A stretch of DNA of 64,000 nucleotides from Anaeroplasma bactoclasticum (GCF_003550015.1 NZ_QXEV01000002.1:124001-188000); one strand, 5' to 3'; counted from the first letter of the stretch, positions 7,747 through 16,753 are shown. Translations and numbers: made by a program. The notes: generated by a model not told the origin, from the sequence alone.

Positions 7747-9579
7747 ATGGCAAAGAATAGTTTTTTTACAAAATTCAAGCATGATTTTTGTTATCTATGT
7801 GTTATTGCAATATTATTTTCTTTTGTAGGTTTTGTAATAGAAAATGTTGTTAAGGTAATAGCTACAGGTACTATAGATAATTGTAATTATATATTGCCAT
7901 TTAATGCAGCCTATGGCTTAATGGCATTCTTATTCTATATTATTGGTAAGCCAGATACTCCATCTATTTTTGGAATAGAGATTATTAAATCTCATTCCCT
8001 AAAAACAAAAATAATATCTAATATTATCTATTTTATTATCCTATTTGGATTAATCTTAGGTGGGGAAATCGCAATTGGTTATTTTTGGCACTTAGTAATT
8101 CATGTAGATATATTTGATTATAGCAAATGGGCGCTTCATATAACAAAATATGCAGAATTCTTTACAACCTTAGGTATATCAACATTATTCTATTTATTTT
8201 TAAAATTTGTATATCATCCAATATTAAATATGATGAGGGAAAAGCATAGACCAAGAGAAATGGTAGGAGGAGCTATATTCTATTTCATTTTAATTGGAGA
8301 TTTAACATATGGCTTTGTTAATATTTTAATGAGTGAGGATAAAAAAGGGCCTATCTATTGGAGCTTAAATTTAACAGATGGTGTTGTTGATGTTATAGCC
8401 TTAGTCAATATAATATTAATTGTTTTATTCTATGCCTTTATTACTATATTCATATTTGCAAATTTAAAATATTTTACAGTTAAGAAATATACAATTTCTA
8501 AAAAGAATTCTATAACTAAATTTGCAATATTCATTGCGGCAAGAAATGAATCCAAGGTAATTGCCTCAACCCTAAGAGCTCTTTATGATTCCTCTTATCC
8601 ACATAAGAAATATGATATTTATGTAATGGTACAAGAGCCTGATGATCCTACAATTGAAATATGCAAAGAATTTAGTAATGTATATTGTTATGTAAGAGAA
8701 ACAACGGATCAAGGAAAGGGCTATGTACTTGATGAGATAGTAAAGAAGATATTAAAAGAAAATAGAGTATATGATGCATATTTAGTTTTAGATGCAGATA
8801 ATATTGTTGAATATGAATATTTAGCTAGAATGAATGATGCATTTTTAGATGGGTTTGATATTGTTGTCGGAAATAGAAATAATAAGAATTGGAATTCTAG
8901 TGCAACCTCTGGAGCATCTGGATTAACATTTTCAATTATTAATTTCCAAAATGAATTAAAAACTAGATTTGGTGAAATGGTATTATTAACTGGTACAGGC
9001 TTTTGTATTAAGGCTAGTATTATCAATTCCCTTGGTGGATGGCCATTTCATTCTTTAACAGAGGATTATGAAATATCTAAATATGCAGAAGAGAATAAGC
9101 TTACATCCTGTTATGTATCGGATGCTATATTTTATGATGAGCAGCCAATTCATTTAAAGGATTCTATTAAGCAAAGAACTCGTTGGGTTAAAGGGTTTAT
9201 GGATAATCAAAAGGGCTTAAAAAAGATGAATCTTCAAGGATTCTCTGCCTTTGGTGCAGCTATAGCCTTTATCGCCTTTGTTTTATATAATTTAGTATTA
9301 TCCATTATTGAGCTTGTAACTGGCAAGGGTGATGTAAGACATATATATTTTGTAATAGCAAGTATTTCATTTTATTATATTGTTGTTTTTGTTATATCCT
9401 TGATTATATTCTTACTAGATAGAAAGAATAATGATATAAAGCCAATAAGAGCAATCTTAGTATCCTTATATCATCCAATATTTTTAGCTACTTATATTAT
9501 TTCATTCTTTAGAATGTTTAAGAAGAAAGGTAAAACCTGGGAGGTTATACCTCATTCTGTTACCGATAAAGAAAAATAA
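7747..9579 (+). CDS. Fusion of an N-terminal multi-span membrane domain with a C-terminal family-2 glycosyltransferase
   Basis: This 610-residue protein has two halves. Residues about 10-240 form five or six membrane spans whose layout (FSFVGFVIENV...LPFNAAYGLMAF) resembles the CmpB-type (putative ABC transporter type IV) membrane domain. From about residue 258 a processive GT2 begins: FIAARNESKVIASTLRAL, the nucleotide-sugar Asp in VLDADN (about 345), TGTGFCIKA, the acceptor-site TEDYE (about 438) and QRTRW (about 478) as the QxxRW motif. Three more membrane spans follow. All D,D,D,QxxRW hallmarks are present, so it is probably an active polysaccharide or glycolipid synthase. A GGAGG site precedes the ATG at 7747. 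The product sugar cannot be read from the sequence. Confidence 0.8.
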   Translation: MAKNSFFTKFKHDFCYLCVIAILFSFVGFVIENVVKVIATGTIDNCNYILPFNAAYGLMAFLFYIIGKPDTPSIFGIEIIKSHSLKTKIISNIIYFIILFGLILGGEIAIGYFWHLVIHVDIFDYSKWALHITKYAEFFTTLGISTLFYLFLKFVYHPILNMMREKHRPREMVGGAIFYFILIGDLTYGFVNILMSEDKKGPIYWSLNLTDGVVDVIALVNIILIVLFYAFITIFIFANLKYFTVKKYTISKKNSITKFAIFIAARNESKVIASTLRALYDSSYPHKKYDIYVMVQEPDDPTIEICKEFSNVYCYVRETTDQGKGYVLDEIVKKILKENRVYDAYLVLDADNIVEYEYLARMNDAFLDGFDIVVGNRNNKNWNSSATSGASGLTFSIINFQNELKTRFGEMVLLTGTGFCIKASIINSLGGWPFHSLTEDYEISKYAEENKLTSCYVSDAIFYDEQPIHLKDSIKQRTRWVKGFMDNQKGLKKMNLQGFSAFGAAIAFIAFVLYNLVLSIIELVTGKGDVRHIYFVIASISFYYIVVFVISLIIFLLDRKNNDIKPIRAILVSLYHPIFLATYIISFFRMFKKKGKTWEVIPHSVTDKEK

Positions 9580-9589
9580 ATTTATGGAT

Positions 9590-9617
9590 CCCACTTCAGA
9601 AGAAGTGGGGTTTTATT
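9590..9617 (+). terminator. Terminator after the glycosyltransferase fusion
   Basis: The stem CCCACTTC/GAAGTGGG with an AGAA loop is followed by GTTTTATTT. Confidence 0.85.
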
Positions 9618-9644
9618 TATGGCGTAAAGATTTATAAAATAATG

Positions 9645-9689
9645 TTGACTTATTGAAATACATTGTGTACAATATAATTGTGAACAATG
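9645..9689 (+). promoter_or_regulatory. Promoter and OhrR-type operator of the peroxide-defence operon
   Basis: TTGACT (9645-9650), a 17-bp spacer and TACAAT (9668-9673) form a strong promoter. Two copies of ATTGTGwACAAT, at 9662-9673 and 9677-9688 (15 bp centre to centre), cover the -10 and start region. Each is an imperfect palindrome of the kind bound by MarR/OhrR proteins. The outer arms CATTGT and ACAATG also form a larger inverted repeat. Since the last gene of the operon encodes OhrR, autorepression relieved by organic peroxide is the simplest reading. Confidence 0.75.
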
Positions 9690-9706
9690 AAAGAGAGGTA
9701 AACCTT

Positions 9707-10261
9707 ATGGCAAGCATATATGATAAGGAATATAAAGTAAAAAGAAGAGATGATAGTATATTTGATATTTCATCATTAAAAGGGAATGTATTAATTATTG
9801 TAAATACAGCTACAGGCTGTGGGTTTACACCACAGTATGAGGGATTAGAAAATCTATATAAGAAATATCATGATAAGGGACTTGAGATTTTAGATTTCCC
9901 TTGTAATCAGTTTGGTCACCAGGCTCCAGGTAGCGATGATGAGATTCATGAGTTTTGTACTGCGAAATATAAAACATCCTTTGATCAGTTTAAAAAGGTG
10001 GATGTGAATGGAGATAATGAGCTTGAATTATATACATTCTTAAAAGAAGAAATTAAAGAGGATGATATAAGAGGTGTATCTCATAAAATGAAAATGGGTA
10101 TGGTAAAGGGATTATCTAAAACCTATAAAAAGAAGGAAGATATCTTATGGAATTTTACAAAATTCTTAGTAGATAAGGCTGGTAATGTTATAATGAGATT
10201 ATCTCCTATTGAAGAGCCATCCTTAATGGAAGATAAAATTAAAGAATTATTAGGTGAATAA
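9707..10261 (+). CDS. gpx: Glutathione-peroxidase-family thiol peroxidase
   Basis: This 184-residue peroxidase has the family motifs NTATGCGFTPQYEGLE with catalytic Cys38 (cysteine, not selenocysteine), DFPCNQFGHQAPG with the conserved Gln near 80, and WNFTKFLV near 150 with the catalytic Trp and Asn. Bacterial members usually reduce hydroperoxides with thioredoxin, which fits the two thioredoxin-system genes downstream. The ATG at 9707 follows AGAGAGG; the longer frame starting at 9653 would begin inside the promoter and is rejected. It is the first gene of a four-gene operon (peroxidase, reductase, thioredoxin, OhrR) under an OhrR-like operator. Confidence 0.92.
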   Translation: MASIYDKEYKVKRRDDSIFDISSLKGNVLIIVNTATGCGFTPQYEGLENLYKKYHDKGLEILDFPCNQFGHQAPGSDDEIHEFCTAKYKTSFDQFKKVDVNGDNELELYTFLKEEIKEDDIRGVSHKMKMGMVKGLSKTYKKKEDILWNFTKFLVDKAGNVIMRLSPIEEPSLMEDKIKELLGE

Positions 10262-10262
10262 T

Positions 10263-11123
10263 ATGTATGATGCAATCATTATAGGTGCAGGTCCTGCAGG
10301 AATATCTGCAAGCTTATATTTAAAAAGAGCAAATAAAAATGTATTAGTTTTATATCATGGAGAATCCGAGCTTGAAAAAGCTCATAGGATTGAAAACTAT
10401 TATGGTTTTCCAAATGGTATTACTGGAGCTAATTTATACCAAAATGGTATTTCTCAAGCCAAGGCTTTAGGAGTAGATGTTTTAGATAGTGAAGTATTAT
10501 CCATTTTAATGAATGAAAAAATGGAATTTAATGTAAAAACTATAGGTCAAGAATATCAAGCGAAGGTTATTATTCTTGCAACAGGGAATAAGAAATTAAA
10601 GCCAAACATTAAAGGTGTAGAAGAATATGAAGGTAGGGGAATTTCTTATTGTGCTATATGTGATGGATTCTTTTATAGAAAAAAGCCTGTTGTAGTTATT
10701 GGTAGTGGTAATTATGCAATTAGTGAGGCAACAGAACTTCTAAATGTAACTTCTGATGTTAAAATTTTAACCAATGGATTAAAGATGGAGCAGGATACAG
10801 ATATTCCATTTGATGAAAGAAAAATAAAGGAAGTTTCAGGAGAAGATAGAATTTCTTATGTTTTATTTGAGGATGATGAAAAATTAGAATGTAAGGGTGT
10901 ATTTATCGCACTAGGAGAAGCAGGGGGCGCTGATTTTGCTAAAAAGCTTGGAATCTATATGGAGAAAGATTTAATTATTGTAGATGAGAATATGAAAACA
11001 ACAGTCCCTGGTGTATATGCTATAGGAAATGTTGTTGGTGGATTATTACAAATTAATAAGGCAGTATATGAAGGTGCAAAGGCTGCCTTAGATGCAATAA
11101 AATATATTAATGAGAAGAGGTAA
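10263..11123 (+). CDS. Thioredoxin-reductase-like flavoprotein
   Basis: This 286-residue flavoprotein has the FAD motif IIGAGPAGISASLYL at the N-terminus, the redox-active CAIC pair at Cys130/Cys133 and the C-terminal FAD motif YAIGNVVGGLLQINKAV. It is somewhat shorter than the usual 305-320 residues. The NADPH site reads IGSGNYAISEA, but the HRRxxxR motif that binds the NADPH 2'-phosphate is replaced by a stretch ending LTNGLKM. It may therefore use NADH or ferredoxin instead of NADPH; this is inference. It should reduce the thioredoxin encoded 3 bases downstream. The ATG at 10263 follows AGGTGA; a GTG at 10254 overlaps the preceding stop and is less likely. Confidence 0.82.
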   Translation: MYDAIIIGAGPAGISASLYLKRANKNVLVLYHGESELEKAHRIENYYGFPNGITGANLYQNGISQAKALGVDVLDSEVLSILMNEKMEFNVKTIGQEYQAKVIILATGNKKLKPNIKGVEEYEGRGISYCAICDGFFYRKKPVVVIGSGNYAISEATELLNVTSDVKILTNGLKMEQDTDIPFDERKIKEVSGEDRISYVLFEDDEKLECKGVFIALGEAGGADFAKKLGIYMEKDLIIVDENMKTTVPGVYAIGNVVGGLLQINKAVYEGAKAALDAIKYINEKR

Positions 11124-11126
11124 AAA

Positions 11127-11435
11127 ATGATGGTTGTATTAATTGAAAATGAAAAGCAGTTTGATGAATTAGTTAGAGGTGAAAAGCCACTATTAGTTGA
11201 CTTTTATGCAGATTGGTGTGGACCATGTAGAATGCAATCTCCAATTGTGGATGCTATTGCAGAGGAAAATAGTGATGTAGTTGTTGCAAAAGTAAATGTA
11301 GATGATGTTCCAGAAGTAGCAGAGCGCTTTGGAATTGTATCTATTCCAACATTATTGATTTTTAAGAATGGTTCAGTGGTAAAACAATTTGTAGGAGTAA
11401 CAATGAAGGCTACTATTTTGGCTTCATTAAAGTAA
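11127..11435 (+). CDS. trxA: Thioredoxin
   Basis: This 102-residue cytosolic thioredoxin has the classical active site DWCGPCRM (Cys31/Cys34) and cis-proline motif SIPTLLIFKNG. It would carry electrons from the reductase encoded just upstream to the Gpx-type peroxidase two genes upstream. A GAGG ribosome site precedes the ATG at 11127; the ATG at 11130 is an equally good start that would remove one residue. It is part of the OhrR-controlled operon, so this copy is probably stress-induced rather than the only thioredoxin of the cell. Confidence 0.93.
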   Translation: MMVVLIENEKQFDELVRGEKPLLVDFYADWCGPCRMQSPIVDAIAEENSDVVVAKVNVDDVPEVAERFGIVSIPTLLIFKNGSVVKQFVGVTMKATILASLK

Positions 11436-11439
11436 TATT

Positions 11440-11877
11440 ATGGATAAATATGATTGTTTAAAGCTTGAAAATCAGATATGCTTCCCACTATATGTTGCAG
11501 CAAAGGAAGTTGTAAGAAAATATAAGCCATTCTTAGATGAGCTGGATTTAACATATACACAGTATATTGCCATGATGGTAATTTGGCAGGAAAAAAAGCT
11601 TCATGTTACAGAGCTTGGTAAGAGGCTATATTTAGATACAGGAACAATTTCTCCATTAATAAGAAAGCTAAGAGAAAAGAATTATATTACCTTATCTAGA
11701 GATAAGGAAGATGAAAGAGTTCAGATTATAGAGATTACTAAAGATGGCGAAGAATTAAGGGATAGGGCAGTAAGTGTTCCTTTAGCTATGCAGAAGAATA
11801 ATTGCGTAAATTTAACTGTAGAAGAAGCTATCGCTTTAAAGAAAACTCTAGAAAAAATTATAGGTATAAAACAATAA
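11440..11877 (+). CDS. ohrR: Organic-peroxide-sensing repressor of the MarR/OhrR family
   Basis: This 145-residue winged-helix regulator has an N-terminus that matches one-Cys OhrR closely. LENQICF carries the reactive Cys14 (Cys15 in Bacillus subtilis OhrR), and the tyrosines that hydrogen-bond the cysteine are present as Tyr18, Tyr28 and Tyr39. The DNA-binding helix reads LDTGTISPLIRKLREK and the wing contains DKEDERVQ. It begins 2 bases after the thioredoxin stop with a weak ribosome site, consistent with translational coupling. It is expected to repress its own operon through the ATTGTGwACAAT sites at 9662-9688. No ohr peroxidase gene is present; the Gpx/thioredoxin system appears to take that place. 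Confidence 0.9.
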   Translation: MDKYDCLKLENQICFPLYVAAKEVVRKYKPFLDELDLTYTQYIAMMVIWQEKKLHVTELGKRLYLDTGTISPLIRKLREKNYITLSRDKEDERVQIIEITKDGEELRDRAVSVPLAMQKNNCVNLTVEEAIALKKTLEKIIGIKQ

Positions 11878-11888
11878 AATCGTTATAG

Positions 11889-11945
11889 AAAAGACACATG
11901 TTTGATGGGGCAAAATCTCATTTTATGTGTCTTTTCTTTTTGTTT
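11889..11945 (+). terminator. Terminator of the gpx-ohrR operon
   Basis: The arms AAAAGACACAT (11889-11899) and ATGTGTCTTTT (11925-11935) are followed by CTTTTTG. The 25-base loop is longer than usual. Confidence 0.7.
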
Positions 11946-11994
11946 TGTTATGTTATACTTTAAGTATGAGAGATAAAAAAAGGGGACGATTATT

Positions 11995-13701
11995 ATGGAG
12001 ATTTCTTCAGTACTACATGGGGCGAATAAAAGATATGCCTATGCCTTAGATAAGGATTTATTTTTAATTCGCATCACAACAAAAAAGAATGATATGAAAA
12101 GAATCATTCTGCATTACCAGGATAAATACATTCCAGTTTCTAGGTTTGATACAAGAAAAGTTATAGAAATGGAAAAGTATGCAAGTGATTCTATTAGAGA
12201 TTATTATCAGGTTAAAATTAATATTCATTTAGTATGCTTAAGATATTATTTTGAGCTTATTGGTAGTGATAGCTCTGTAATGTATTTTGGTAATGAAAGA
12301 TTTTTTAAAGAAAATATAGAAACTATTGATTATATGTTTGATTTACCACAAACATTAAGAGAAGAAGAAATGTTTATTGTACCAGCTTGGGCTAAGAATA
12401 AGGTTGTATATCAAATATTCCCATCTAGATTTGCATCATCTATCGATGTATCTGAAGAAATTTGGTATAAAGCACCAATTAACCATATGACCAATCTAGG
12501 TGGTAATTTAAAGGGTATTACTAAAAAATTAAATCATATCCATGAGCTTGGTGCGGATGTCATCTATTTGACTCCTATTTTTAGAAGCCCATCGATGCAT
12601 AAATATGATACAATTGATTATTATCAAATAGATCCTACTTTTGGATCTAAGGAGGATTTAATTGAATTAGTAGATAGTGCACATAAGCTTGGTATAAGAA
12701 TTATTTTAGATGGAGTATTTAATCATACATCCAGAGAATTCTTTGCATTTAAGGATATTATGGAGAATAAAGAAAAATCTAAATATTTGAATTGGTATTA
12801 TATTGATAGCTTCCCTCTTGTAATGGAATTTGGTAAAAAGCCTAATTTTAAATGCTTTTCCTACTTTGGTGGAATGCCTAAATTGAAAGAAAATAATAAA
12901 GAGGTAAGAAAATATTTTATCGACGTTGCAAAATATTGGATTAAAGAAGCCAAGATTGATGGATGGAGGCTTGATGTTGCAGATGAAATAGCTCATTCCT
13001 TCTTTAGAGATTTAAGAAATGAAATCAAAGAAGAATATCCAGATACCTTAATCATTGGAGAGGTATGGCATTATGCAGATGACTTTTTAGATGGTGATGA
13101 ATGGGATACAGTTATGAATTATGATTTCCTATTCGCAGTTAAGGGATTGTTAAGTGAGAATAGACTAACTGTATCTGAATTTTATAATGACTTATCTACA
13201 ATTAGGGGTAAGGTTCATTACAGAGTATACCCAATATTATGGAATCTATTAGATAGTCATGATACAGAAAGGTTCTATAATAGTGTTGGATATGATAAGG
13301 GGAAGATGATGCTTGCCTCAGCATTCCAATTATTATCCACTGGTATGCCACTTATATATTATGGTGATGAATATGGTATGGAGGGTGGACATGACCCAGA
13401 CTCCAGAAGAGGAATGTATTGGGATGAAAAATATCAGGATTTAGAAATGTATTCTTGGTATAGAGATTTAATTTCTGTAAGAAAGACATATCCATCTTTT
13501 TTAGAAGAAGAGGATTTATTTGTTACTTGTAATGATGATTTAGGTACTATTCGTATAGAAAAGGAGCATTATGTCATCATTTATAATGCTAGTGATAAGG
13601 AAGTATTCTTTGATGAATTAAAATTAAGAATGGATCTTATTAGTGGTGTTGTATCCGATGGATATGTTAAAGGATATGGTGTATTTATTTATAAGAAATA
13701 G
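11995..13701 (+). CDS. GH13 alpha-glucan hydrolase, neopullulanase/maltogenic-amylase-like (subfamily 20 type)
   Basis: This 568-residue enzyme has an N-terminal beta-domain (about 1-120, CBM34-like) followed by the GH13 barrel. Catalytic regions are in order: DGVFNHTS (region I, about 237), DGWRLDVADEI with the nucleophile Asp (about 323-330), IGEVWH with the acid/base Glu (about 354) and LDSHDTER (about 421). The stretch VYQIFPSRF and MPKLKENNKEV are typical of cyclomaltodextrinase/neopullulanase enzymes. No signal peptide is seen, so it probably degrades imported maltodextrins in the cytoplasm. It stands alone between the ohrR operon and the convergent pot operon, with a GGGGACG ribosome site before the ATG at 11995. 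Confidence 0.9.
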   Translation: MEISSVLHGANKRYAYALDKDLFLIRITTKKNDMKRIILHYQDKYIPVSRFDTRKVIEMEKYASDSIRDYYQVKINIHLVCLRYYFELIGSDSSVMYFGNERFFKENIETIDYMFDLPQTLREEEMFIVPAWAKNKVVYQIFPSRFASSIDVSEEIWYKAPINHMTNLGGNLKGITKKLNHIHELGADVIYLTPIFRSPSMHKYDTIDYYQIDPTFGSKEDLIELVDSAHKLGIRIILDGVFNHTSREFFAFKDIMENKEKSKYLNWYYIDSFPLVMEFGKKPNFKCFSYFGGMPKLKENNKEVRKYFIDVAKYWIKEAKIDGWRLDVADEIAHSFFRDLRNEIKEEYPDTLIIGEVWHYADDFLDGDEWDTVMNYDFLFAVKGLLSENRLTVSEFYNDLSTIRGKVHYRVYPILWNLLDSHDTERFYNSVGYDKGKMMLASAFQLLSTGMPLIYYGDEYGMEGGHDPDSRRGMYWDEKYQDLEMYSWYRDLISVRKTYPSFLEEEDLFVTCNDDLGTIRIEKEHYVIIYNASDKEVFFDELKLRMDLISGVVSDGYVKGYGVFIYKK

Positions 13702-13736
13702 AAAAAGGGCCTGCAAAAACAGGTCCTTTACTTTTT
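13702..13736. terminator. Bidirectional terminator between GH13 and potD
   Basis: AAAGGGCCTG (13704-13713) pairs with CAGGTCCTTT (13720-13729) around a CAAAAA-type loop. T-runs lie on both sides, so it can serve the plus-strand amylase gene and the minus-strand pot operon. Confidence 0.85.
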
Positions 13737-15057
13737 AGAATGCAGCTTTGAAATTTGACCACATTTGATTTAATGCGGCTGTTTGATCTCCAAAATCCTT
13801 CATAATACAGCATCTTACTAATGTTTCTTCATCTGGATACTGGGCATCAAATTGTCTTCCACGCTCTTCTTGATCTACATATATTTTTGCCTCATAGCCG
13901 AAGTAGAAGGATAAATCAACTAAATCACAATCAACTTCCTCTGGGTCTTCTTCATACCAATCTAATACTAAGTCCCAAATAGCATCTCCAACAATAGGAG
14001 AAGTGTAGCCTGTGTATTCCATGCATTCGGCTGCAATTTCAGGATCACAAATGAAATTAACAAATTCCTGTGCTAAATCCTTATTTGCACCCTTAGGCAT
14101 ACACCAACCATCAAACCAAACATTAGAGCCTTCCTCTGGAATAATGTAGTTTAGTGTCTTTCCAAGCTCATCAGCTTGATCCATTGCATATACTGCATCA
14201 CCACTCCATGCAGTATTAATCCAATATGTACCCTTAACCATTTCGTTTTTACCATCATCGGTTTCAAGTCCATAAATGTTTTTCTTTAATCCGATTAAGG
14301 CAGCCTCAGCCTTAGCTAATGTTTCATTATCGCATCTGTTAAAGATTAAGGATAGCTGTTCATTATATTCTGTATCGGATAAGATACCATTATCATGATT
14401 AGTCTTTAATTCTAATACTTCATCTTGGTATACATGTAAGATTACAGTTGCGTAAGTATCTCTTATAGAATCCTTTAATGCAATTTTACCTTTATAGTTG
14501 GTATTAAACTGTAATTCCCAAGTAGATGCATCGTCCATATCTACATTTTCTGGGTCATATAAATATCCCATTGTTCCCCAAAAGTAAGGAACTGCGAAGG
14601 TAGAAAAGCCTTGTTCATAGAATAAGTCTTTAATATATGGAGAGCCATAATCTCTAAAATTAGAAAGCTTATCTCCATATTCCTTTGTTTCCATATCAAA
14701 GTCAAATTTTTCAAGCATTCCTTCAGCTTCCATTTTTTGAATCATATAATCGGATGGGCAAATTAAATCTGGTTGAATAGAACCTGCCTTCATCTGGTTA
14801 TACATATCCTCTGGAGTTGAGAATGTTTCATAGCTTACATAAACAGTTTTACCGTAAGTTTCATAATAATAATCGGAAAATTTATCGACAGTTGATTTTG
14901 CTTCAATATTTCCATATTCATCTGTACCCTCAAATATATAATCCTCCCAGTTATAAACAACTAAGGTTAAATCATAATGAGTACAAGAGGATAAGGAGAT
15001 GGTTCCTAAGATTAGGGAAGAAGTAGCACAAAGTGTCTGAATTAATCTTTTTTTCAT
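13735..15057 (-). CDS. potD: Spermidine/putrescine-binding lipoprotein
   Basis: This 440-residue extracytoplasmic substrate-binding protein has a basic N-terminus, a hydrophobic segment and the lipobox LSSC (Cys25), so it is anchored to the outer face of the membrane. The mature start LVVYNWEDYIFEG is the PotD/PotF hallmark, and VNFICDPEIAAE near 335 is also typical. It is about 90 residues longer than E. coli PotD, mainly through insertions in the central part. It is the last gene of the potABCD operon, and its start overlaps the potC stop by one base. Confidence 0.9.
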   Translation of the reverse strand: MKKRLIQTLCATSSLILGTISLSSCTHYDLTLVVYNWEDYIFEGTDEYGNIEAKSTVDKFSDYYYETYGKTVYVSYETFSTPEDMYNQMKAGSIQPDLICPSDYMIQKMEAEGMLEKFDFDMETKEYGDKLSNFRDYGSPYIKDLFYEQGFSTFAVPYFWGTMGYLYDPENVDMDDASTWELQFNTNYKGKIALKDSIRDTYATVILHVYQDEVLELKTNHDNGILSDTEYNEQLSLIFNRCDNETLAKAEAALIGLKKNIYGLETDDGKNEMVKGTYWINTAWSGDAVYAMDQADELGKTLNYIIPEEGSNVWFDGWCMPKGANKDLAQEFVNFICDPEIAAECMEYTGYTSPIVGDAIWDLVLDWYEEDPEEVDCDLVDLSFYFGYEAKIYVDQEERGRQFDAQYPDEETLVRCCIMKDFGDQTAALNQMWSNFKAAF

Positions 15058-15917
15058 TAGCGTTGTTCCTTCTTTCTTAGTCTCATAGAAATTGCAAACA
15101 TTACAAGCATTACTACAATAAATAATACAGTAGTAAACGCTCTAAGCTGAATAGGTAGGGATTCCTTTTTTGTTACTGCCTCAACATATGTTGAAATAGT
15201 TTCAAAGCCCTGACCTGGCTTAGTAAATGCAGTTACAATATAATCATCTAAGGATAGAGTAACAGAAAGTAAGAAGCCTGAAATAATACCAGGTAGGATA
15301 TCAGGAATCATTACCTTAAAGATTGCTTGAGGCTGAGTTGCACCTAAGTCTAGAGCTGCCTCATATAAGGAATTATCCATCTGTTCAAGCTTTGGCTCAA
15401 CAGATAATACAACAAATGGAACAGTTAATACCATATGTCCTATGACTAGTGTTAAGAAAGTTCTTGGCCACTGCATAGAAACAAATAGAATACATAGGGA
15501 AATTGCCATAACGATTTCGGCATTAACTACTGGGATTTGGTTAACAAAGCTAAATGTTCTTTTTAACCATTTTCTTTTCATATAATGGGTACCAATAGCT
15601 CCTGCAGTACCAACTATGGTTGCAAGACCACCTGCACATAACGCAACAAGGATTGTATTTCCTGCAGCATTCCAAATCTTTTGAGCATATTTATTTCCTG
15701 CATAATTAAATAATGTTTGGTATGGAATGAAGGAAAATCCATTCCATGTACCTGTAATTCTAGCTGTAGTAAAGGAATTAACAATTAAATAGAAAATTGG
15801 TAAATCCATAAGAATTAATATAAAAAATATAAATATTTTAACAAGTATCTTTTGAAGCTTTTCCGCTTTTCTTTTTCTTGCTAATAATTCATCTGTTGAA
15901 AGAGTTTTGGTATTCAT
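15057..15917 (-). CDS. potC: Polyamine ABC transporter permease PotC
   Basis: This 286-residue integral membrane permease has six predicted spans. The EAA-type coupling loop ALDLGATQPQAIFKVMIPDILPGI lies near residues 185-210, with SLDDYIVTAF shortly after. Both features are typical of PotC. It pairs with PotB to form the channel and couples to PotA. Its ATG overlaps the potB stop by one base (TAATG), showing translational coupling. Confidence 0.92.
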   Translation of the reverse strand: MNTKTLSTDELLARKRKAEKLQKILVKIFIFFILILMDLPIFYLIVNSFTTARITGTWNGFSFIPYQTLFNYAGNKYAQKIWNAAGNTILVALCAGGLATIVGTAGAIGTHYMKRKWLKRTFSFVNQIPVVNAEIVMAISLCILFVSMQWPRTFLTLVIGHMVLTVPFVVLSVEPKLEQMDNSLYEAALDLGATQPQAIFKVMIPDILPGIISGFLLSVTLSLDDYIVTAFTKPGQGFETISTYVEAVTKKESLPIQLRAFTTVLFIVVMLVMFAISMRLRKKEQR

Positions 15918-16753
15918 TAGAATAATCCTCCTCTCTTAACAGGCTTTTTGTCATTTGCAATGCTTGAAATTAATGTAGTTAAACCAATCATTAATAGCAT
16001 AATAATTGCTAAAACAGAACCTACATTATAAGAGTTTTGAGCAGTAGAGGAGAATTGGTTTGCAATTAAATTACCAATTAATGTAACCTTACCTCCACCT
16101 AGCTTATCTGCAATGACATAGCTTGACATTGTAGGCATGAAAGTCATTAAAATTGCGGAAATGATTCCAGGAACTGTCATAGGTAGTATTGTTTTAAAGA
16201 ATACCTGAGGAGGGTTAGCTCCTAAATCCTTGGCAGCCTCAATTTGACTTTGGTCAAGCTTTAGCATTTGGTTATATAAAGGTAGTATCGCAAATGGCAA
16301 ATAGTTATATACCATACCAATAACTGTAGATAATAATGCATGGTTTTCAGCAGAAATTCCAATCCACGCAAGCATATCTCTTGTTGCGATAGTTCGAATT
16401 ACGAAGTTGATCCACATAGGGATTAAGAATAAATATACTAAAATCTTATTTTTGTTATACTTGCTATTCGCTAAAAAGTATGCGATAGGATAACCAATAA
16501 GTAAGCATACTAAGGTATTTAATACACCAACAATAATGGACATTCCAATAACCTTGAAGTTAGAAGAATTTGAAAATATAGTTTGGAAATTTTCAAATGT
16601 GAACTGTCCACTAGAATTCGTAAATGCATAGAATAAGATTAATACAATTGGGGCTAAAATGAATAGAATCATAAATAATGCATAAGGAATGCAAAGGCTA
16701 GCCTTAAAATTCATATGTCTTATTCCATATCCGATTCTTTTTAGGAAGCCCAT
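15917..16753 (-). CDS. potB: Polyamine ABC transporter permease PotB
   Basis: This 278-residue permease has about six spans and the coupling loop EAAKDLGANPPQVFFKTILPMT near residues 176-198. The motif VIRTIATRDMLAW near 122 is also PotB-like. It is translated from an ATG that shares its A with the last base of the potA stop codon, so the transporter subunits are made together. Confidence 0.92.
   Translation of the reverse strand: MGFLKRIGYGIRHMNFKASLCIPYALFMILFILAPIVLILFYAFTNSSGQFTFENFQTIFSNSSNFKVIGMSIIVGVLNTLVCLLIGYPIAYFLANSKYNKNKILVYLFLIPMWINFVIRTIATRDMLAWIGISAENHALLSTVIGMVYNYLPFAILPLYNQMLKLDQSQIEAAKDLGANPPQVFFKTILPMTVPGIISAILMTFMPTMSSYVIADKLGGGKVTLIGNLIANQFSSTAQNSYNVGSVLAIIMLLMIGLTTLISSIANDKKPVKRGGLF

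Noticed and set aside
9707-10261. Possible selenoprotein glutathione peroxidase
   Set aside because: The catalytic position is a normal cysteine codon; there is no in-frame TGA and no SECIS-like need.
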